64,000 nt of DNA. Origin: Planctomycetota bacterium. GTDB lineage: Bacteria > Planctomycetota > UBA8742 > UBA2392. This document shows, one piece after another, positions 60,246 through 64,000 of the stretch. The notes under the pieces were generated by a model. It did not search any database. It saw nothing but the letters and a program-made list of their open reading frames with translations, and was not told the origin of the DNA. The stretch lies in assembly GCA_019636215.1 (NCBI GenBank), contig JAHBXZ010000017.1, positions 23,296 through 87,295 on the forward strand, in the 5' to 3' direction. Each line of letters opens with the position of its first letter. Position 1 is the first letter of the stretch. The translations under genes were made by a program, and so were the position numbers.

Positions 60246-63200
60246 ATGGCCAAGCAGCCTACCGGTACACGCAGCATCCGGCTTCCGGCCGGGCAGCAGC
60301 CCCAGCAGCGCCCGCAGCCTGCCCAGCAGCGCCAGCAGCCGCCGCGCCAGGCCCAGCGCCCCCAGGGCGGCAGCGAAGGCGACGACATGATGTCGGCACT
60401 GGATGCCAATGCCGAGGTTCGCGACCGCAGCCAGTTGCCCAGCAAGGTCAAGGTCATTACGCCCCAGGTGATCATGAACCTGGTGCGCAGTGTGACCGAC
60501 CGCTTCGGCGACAGCGTCGACCGCGGCGAACTTGACCAGCTGGTTGTCGAAAACACCCAGATGCGCATGCAGTTGCAGCAGAACACCGACCGCCTCGAGC
60601 AATACAAAGGCGAGTACAAAAAGGTTTACGACCGCCTGATTCAGGCTCAGCAGATGGTCCAGCAGGCCCAGGCCGGCCAGGCCGACGTCAGCGCCTATGC
60701 CCAGCAGTACGAAGCCCAGATTGCCGAACTGCAGCAGCGCAACGCCCAGGCCGTGGACACCTACACCGCAATCCAGCAGCAGCTGGACGACACCCTGGCC
60801 CAGTACGACCAGGTGCAGGCCGACCTGAATGCCGTTCAGGAAGCACTGCGCGCCAAGGACGAAGAAGTCGCCGGCCTTACCCAGCAGCTGGAGGAATCCG
60901 GCCAGAACGCCGAGGCCGGGCAGGAGCTTGAAGAAGCCCGCGCGATGATTGTCGAGTTGCGCCAGCAGCTTGAGGACATGCAGAACCAGAGCGCCGAGGC
61001 CAGCGAGGGCGTCAACCAGGCCGAGTCCGCCCGCCAGGAAACGCAGGTGCAACTGGAGGCCGCCGAGGCCCGCCTGGCAGAAGTAGAAGGCGAACTCAAT
61101 GCAGCCCGCGAAGAAGTGGAACAGTTGCAGGCAGCGCAGGCCGAAGCAGAAAAGGCCAAGGCCGAGCTTGCCGCGCGCGAAGCGGATATCGAAAAACTGA
61201 AGAAGGGCCTGAAAGAGGGCGAACGTTCCGCGGCCAAGACCCAGAACATGGAACTGGAACTTGAACAGCTGCGCACCGCCGAAGGCCAGTGGCTGGAAGA
61301 AAAGCGCCGCCTGGCCGCGCAGCTGAGCAACGAGACCAACAACCGGCGCGAAGCCGAACAGAAGCTCAAGGCCATTGAAAAGGGCGAGACACTGCCCGAG
61401 GCCGCCAAGGCCATAGAGGAAAAGGCCAAGGCACTTGAGTCCGAGGTTGCGCAGCAGAAGCAGGCCAACGACAAACTGAAGAAGGAACTCGAACAGGCCA
61501 GGCAAAAGGGCAGCCAGGCTGATGCCGTGGCCGCCGAGGCCGACAAGTTGCGCGCCGAAATCAAGGCCCGCCAGGACGAGATCAAGGCCAAGGAAGACGA
61601 ACTCAAGAAGGAACGCGAGGCCCTGGGCAAGGCCGGCAATGCCGTCAAGGAACTGGCCACACTCAGCCGCAAGTACGAAAACGTGGAAGCCGAGCTGGAA
61701 AGCCTGCGTGCTGCTGAGGGCAAATGGCTGGAAGAAAAGCGCCGCATGGCCGCGCAGTTGAGTAACGAAACAAACCTGAGGCGAGAACTTGAAGACAAAC
61801 TGAAGAAAGAGCTCGCAGACGAAAAGAGCGGCCGAGAGGCCGACAAAAAAAAAATAGAGACACTTCAGGCGGCGGCTGAAAAATCCGTGGCCGCGCTGCA
61901 GGCCCGCGAAACCGCAGAGCGTTCGCTGGGTGTCATTGAAGACCAGGTTGAGGCCCTGAACCGCGAACGTGACACACTGCGCTCGCAGCTGGACGCCATG
62001 AAGTCCAGCGGCGGTGAAAAGGCCGCCGAGCTTGCCGCGCAGCTTGAGGAAGCCCGCAAGCAGATCGGCGACCTTGACCGCAAGCTGGCCGCGCGCCACG
62101 AACACGTGGCCAAACTGGCCCCAGAGCTCGACGCTGCCAAACACGAAGTCGAGCGCCTGCGCAAGGAACTCGCCGACGCCAACAAGGGCCTGGAATCTGA
62201 GTCCTCGCGCTTTGCCAAGGCCGGCGACGAACTCAAGCAGGCCCAGGCCGCGCGCGACAAGGCGCTGGCCGAGTTCAAGACCACAGAGGCCGCCCGCGCG
62301 GAGCTTGCCAAGGAGGCCCAGGAGCTTCGGCGCCTGCTGGAGGAACTCAACGACGCCCAGAAGGCCGATGCCGAAGGTATCACCGACCAGTTGGAGGCCG
62401 TTGAGCGCAAGCTGAAGGAAAGCAACGAGGCCCGCGAAGCCGCCGAGAAAGCGGCTGCGCTGCTGGCGGCGCAGCTCAAGGATGCCAAAGCCGAGGCCGA
62501 GACCGCCCGCAGCGCGCGCCAGGCACTGGAAGACCAGTTGGCGGCACTCAAGGACGCTGCAGCCCGCGCCGCCGAGGCCGACAAGCTGGCCCGGCAGGTG
62601 CCGGATCTCGAGCGCAAGCTCGCTGCCCGCGACCAGCAGCTTGAAATGCTGCAGAAGCAGCTGGCCGACCTGAAGGAAGAAGCGGAGCTTGAGGAAGAAG
62701 AGCGCGACCGCCAGGGGCAGGAAGTGCTCAAGGCCCGCGAGGCCGAAAAGCGCGCGCTGGAAGAGGCCGAACGCCTCGAGCGCGAACTGGGCGAACTTGA
62801 GGGCAAGCTGGCCCAGGCCGAAGCCCGCGCCAAGCAGATGTCCGAGCAAGCCGAGGCTGTCGCGGCTGAAAAGGGCAGCAGCGCCGAACTCGAGCAGCAG
62901 AACGCGGCGCTGAAGGAACGCAACGCCGAGATCACCCGCAAGCGCGACGAAGTACTGGCCGGGCTGGAACGCGCCGTGTCGGAAGTTGAAGAACTCAAGC
63001 GCGCCCTGGCCGAACGCGAAGTCGACCAGCGCACCCTGCGTGCCGAGGCCGCCGAATCCGCCAAAGCGCTCCAGGCCGCGCAGGAAGAAGCCAAGAAGGC
63101 CGCCGACCAGGCCCGCGCCCAGTTGCAGCAGGCGCAGGACAAGGCCGAAAAATCCGTCGAGCAGCGCTTCGAGGCCGAAAAGCAGCTGGTGGAGGCCCGC

Positions 63201-63926
63201 ACCCGTGCCGATGCCGAGCAGCGACACAACGGGGAACTCAAGCGCCGCATTGAGCAGTTGGAACAGGACCTCAAGCGCGAGCGCGAGCAGGTCGACAAAT
63301 CAGCCCCGGCGGCCGCGCTGGAAAGCATCAACAGTCAGCTTGCCACAGAGCGCGCGCGGTTTGAGTCCGAGCACGCGCGGGCGCAACAGGAGATCGACGA
63401 CCTGCACAAACGCCTGGCCGAAGCCGAGCTGCGCGAGAACGAAATCGCCAGCCAGCTGGAGGCCGTGGAGATGAGCCAGCAGGACGTGATCCGCGCAAAA
63501 GCGCTGGCCGGCCAGCGTCGTGCGCAGATTGAACGCATGCAAAGTGACGTCGAAGGCGCCCGCCGCCAGGTGAAGGAAACCGAAACCTACTGGAAGGGCG
63601 AGATGGACGGCTTTGGCGGCATGGTCAAGGATCACCTCGAAGCCGCTGAGCGCGGCGACGAAGGCGCCGACCAGAAACTCGTCAAGCTGTTGGAGACCCT
63701 CAAGGTCGGCGTTTTCGACAAATACGCCACGTTGCGCCGCAAGCACAACCGCACCCAGAAAGAACTGGATGAAACCAGCGACAAGCTGAAAGCCGTCGAA
63801 CGCCTGCTGGCCAAACGCGAAGAAGAAGACGCCCGCGTCCGCAAGGCCATCGACAAGGTCGAGATCGAAGCCGGCATCAAGAAGCCCAAGCCCGAGGGAA
63901 AAGCCGGCAAGGGCAAGAAAAAGTAG
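60246..63926 (+). CDS. Giant cytosolic coiled-coil protein
   Basis: 1226 residues. The N-terminus is Gln/Pro-rich (about residues 15-45), then a short folded part (VITPQVIMNLVRSVTDRFGD), then roughly 1000 residues of Glu/Lys/Arg/Ala/Gln heptads with almost no Pro: a long coiled coil. An internal duplication repeats TAEGQWLEEKRRLAAQLSNE near residue 345 as AAEGKWLEEKRRMAAQLSNE near residue 490. Ten As in a row (61845-61854, residues 534-536) interrupt the GC-rich codons. No Walker motifs, so not an SMC protein. It may be a scaffold or cytoskeletal element. A TATACC -10-like box is at 60201. Confidence 0.85.
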   Translation: MAKQPTGTRSIRLPAGQQPQQRPQPAQQRQQPPRQAQRPQGGSEGDDMMSALDANAEVRDRSQLPSKVKVITPQVIMNLVRSVTDRFGDSVDRGELDQLVVENTQMRMQLQQNTDRLEQYKGEYKKVYDRLIQAQQMVQQAQAGQADVSAYAQQYEAQIAELQQRNAQAVDTYTAIQQQLDDTLAQYDQVQADLNAVQEALRAKDEEVAGLTQQLEESGQNAEAGQELEEARAMIVELRQQLEDMQNQSAEASEGVNQAESARQETQVQLEAAEARLAEVEGELNAAREEVEQLQAAQAEAEKAKAELAAREADIEKLKKGLKEGERSAAKTQNMELELEQLRTAEGQWLEEKRRLAAQLSNETNNRREAEQKLKAIEKGETLPEAAKAIEEKAKALESEVAQQKQANDKLKKELEQARQKGSQADAVAAEADKLRAEIKARQDEIKAKEDELKKEREALGKAGNAVKELATLSRKYENVEAELESLRAAEGKWLEEKRRMAAQLSNETNLRRELEDKLKKELADEKSGREADKKKIETLQAAAEKSVAALQARETAERSLGVIEDQVEALNRERDTLRSQLDAMKSSGGEKAAELAAQLEEARKQIGDLDRKLAARHEHVAKLAPELDAAKHEVERLRKELADANKGLESESSRFAKAGDELKQAQAARDKALAEFKTTEAARAELAKEAQELRRLLEELNDAQKADAEGITDQLEAVERKLKESNEAREAAEKAAALLAAQLKDAKAEAETARSARQALEDQLAALKDAAARAAEADKLARQVPDLERKLAARDQQLEMLQKQLADLKEEAELEEEERDRQGQEVLKAREAEKRALEEAERLERELGELEGKLAQAEARAKQMSEQAEAVAAEKGSSAELEQQNAALKERNAEITRKRDEVLAGLERAVSEVEELKRALAEREVDQRTLRAEAAESAKALQAAQEEAKKAADQARAQLQQAQDKAEKSVEQRFEAEKQLVEARTRADAEQRHNGELKRRIEQLEQDLKREREQVDKSAPAAALESINSQLATERARFESEHARAQQEIDDLHKRLAEAELRENEIASQLEAVEMSQQDVIRAKALAGQRRAQIERMQSDVEGARRQVKETETYWKGEMDGFGGMVKDHLEAAERGDEGADQKLVKLLETLKVGVFDKYATLRRKHNRTQKELDETSDKLKAVERLLAKREEEDARVRKAIDKVEIEAGIKKPKPEGKAGKGKKK

Positions 63927-63940
63927 CCACAGGCATCACA

Positions 63941-63976
63941 AACGCCCCGGCCCTTTGCCGGGGCGTTTTCGTTTTG
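63941..63976 (+). terminator. Terminator of the coiled-coil gene
   Basis: Eleven-base perfect stem AACGCCCCGGC with its complement around a five-base loop, then TTTCGTTTT. Starts 15 nt past the stop. Confidence 0.9.
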
Positions 63977-64000
63977 GGGCACCCGGCCCGCCGAATTCCG

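Noticed and set aside
60135..63227. 1030-codon minus-strand frame, Leu/Phe/Gly-rich
   Set aside because: It is the complement of coiled-coil codons (Glu/Lys/Gln give Leu/Phe/Leu), not a membrane protein.

Overview
This window is high-GC bacterial DNA with dense genes on both strands. The gene set suggests a Planctomycetota-like lineage: many secreted and lipoprotein genes of unknown family, squalene-cyclase-like repeat proteins, a tricorn protease, a secreted caspase and a giant coiled-coil protein. This is inference; no rRNA or other decisive marker is present. I see no prophage, insertion sequence or CRISPR array. Most genes start with a GGAG/GAGG ribosome site. A second group has a TATACT-like -10 box 6-10 nt before ATG and looks leaderless.

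Layout. 1-4 kb: both halves of a heterodimeric ABC exporter (one cut by the window edge). 4-8.2 kb: a large secreted unknown protein and purM. 8.3-10.2 kb: four tandem genes for small calycin-like beta-barrel proteins. 10.2-12.8 kb: a heme-binding EB_dh-like protein, pyrR and a shortened MnmE-like GTPase. 13-17 kb: a tandem pair of related exported proteins, a zinc-ribbon protein and a PQQ-type beta-propeller. 17-21.4 kb: a porin and cytochrome c lipoprotein behind a Fur-like site, a decayed polymorphic-toxin Hint fragment and a second porin.

21.4-26.8 kb: housekeeping genes frr, pyrH, gltA, dxr and carA. 26.7-37.7 kb: a GT87-like membrane enzyme, HEAT lipoprotein, methyltransferase, gamma-glutamyltransferase-like enzyme, inositol-phosphatase-like enzyme, several membrane proteins including a dispersed paralogous pair, and an isoaspartyl peptidase. 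37.8-44.8 kb: tRNA-Arg, tricorn protease, tRNA-Leu, rnc with a hairpin over its ribosome site, and an acyl-CoA carboxylase beta subunit. 44.8-54.7 kb: an anchored thioredoxin, small proteins, two squalene-cyclase-like exported proteins around a secreted caspase with an EF-hand loop and two Tudor-like domains, a decayed copy of the last of those domains, a lipoprotein and an alkaline-phosphatase-fold protein. 54.8-57.2 kb: senA and senB, the core of selenoneine synthesis. 57.3-64 kb: dnaB, another tandem paralogous pair and the giant coiled-coil protein.

Three themes stand out. Small exported or membrane families repeatedly occur as local paralogs (8.3-10.2, 13.0-14.6, 34.7/36.2 and 59.0-60.1 kb). 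Many intergenic gaps hold inverted repeats whose arms are tandem copies of a short unit that differs from gap to gap. Pyrimidine genes (pyrR, pyrH, carA) are scattered rather than in one operon. The best candidates for undescribed biology are the caspase-Tudor locus, the four-gene barrel cluster and the repeat family.
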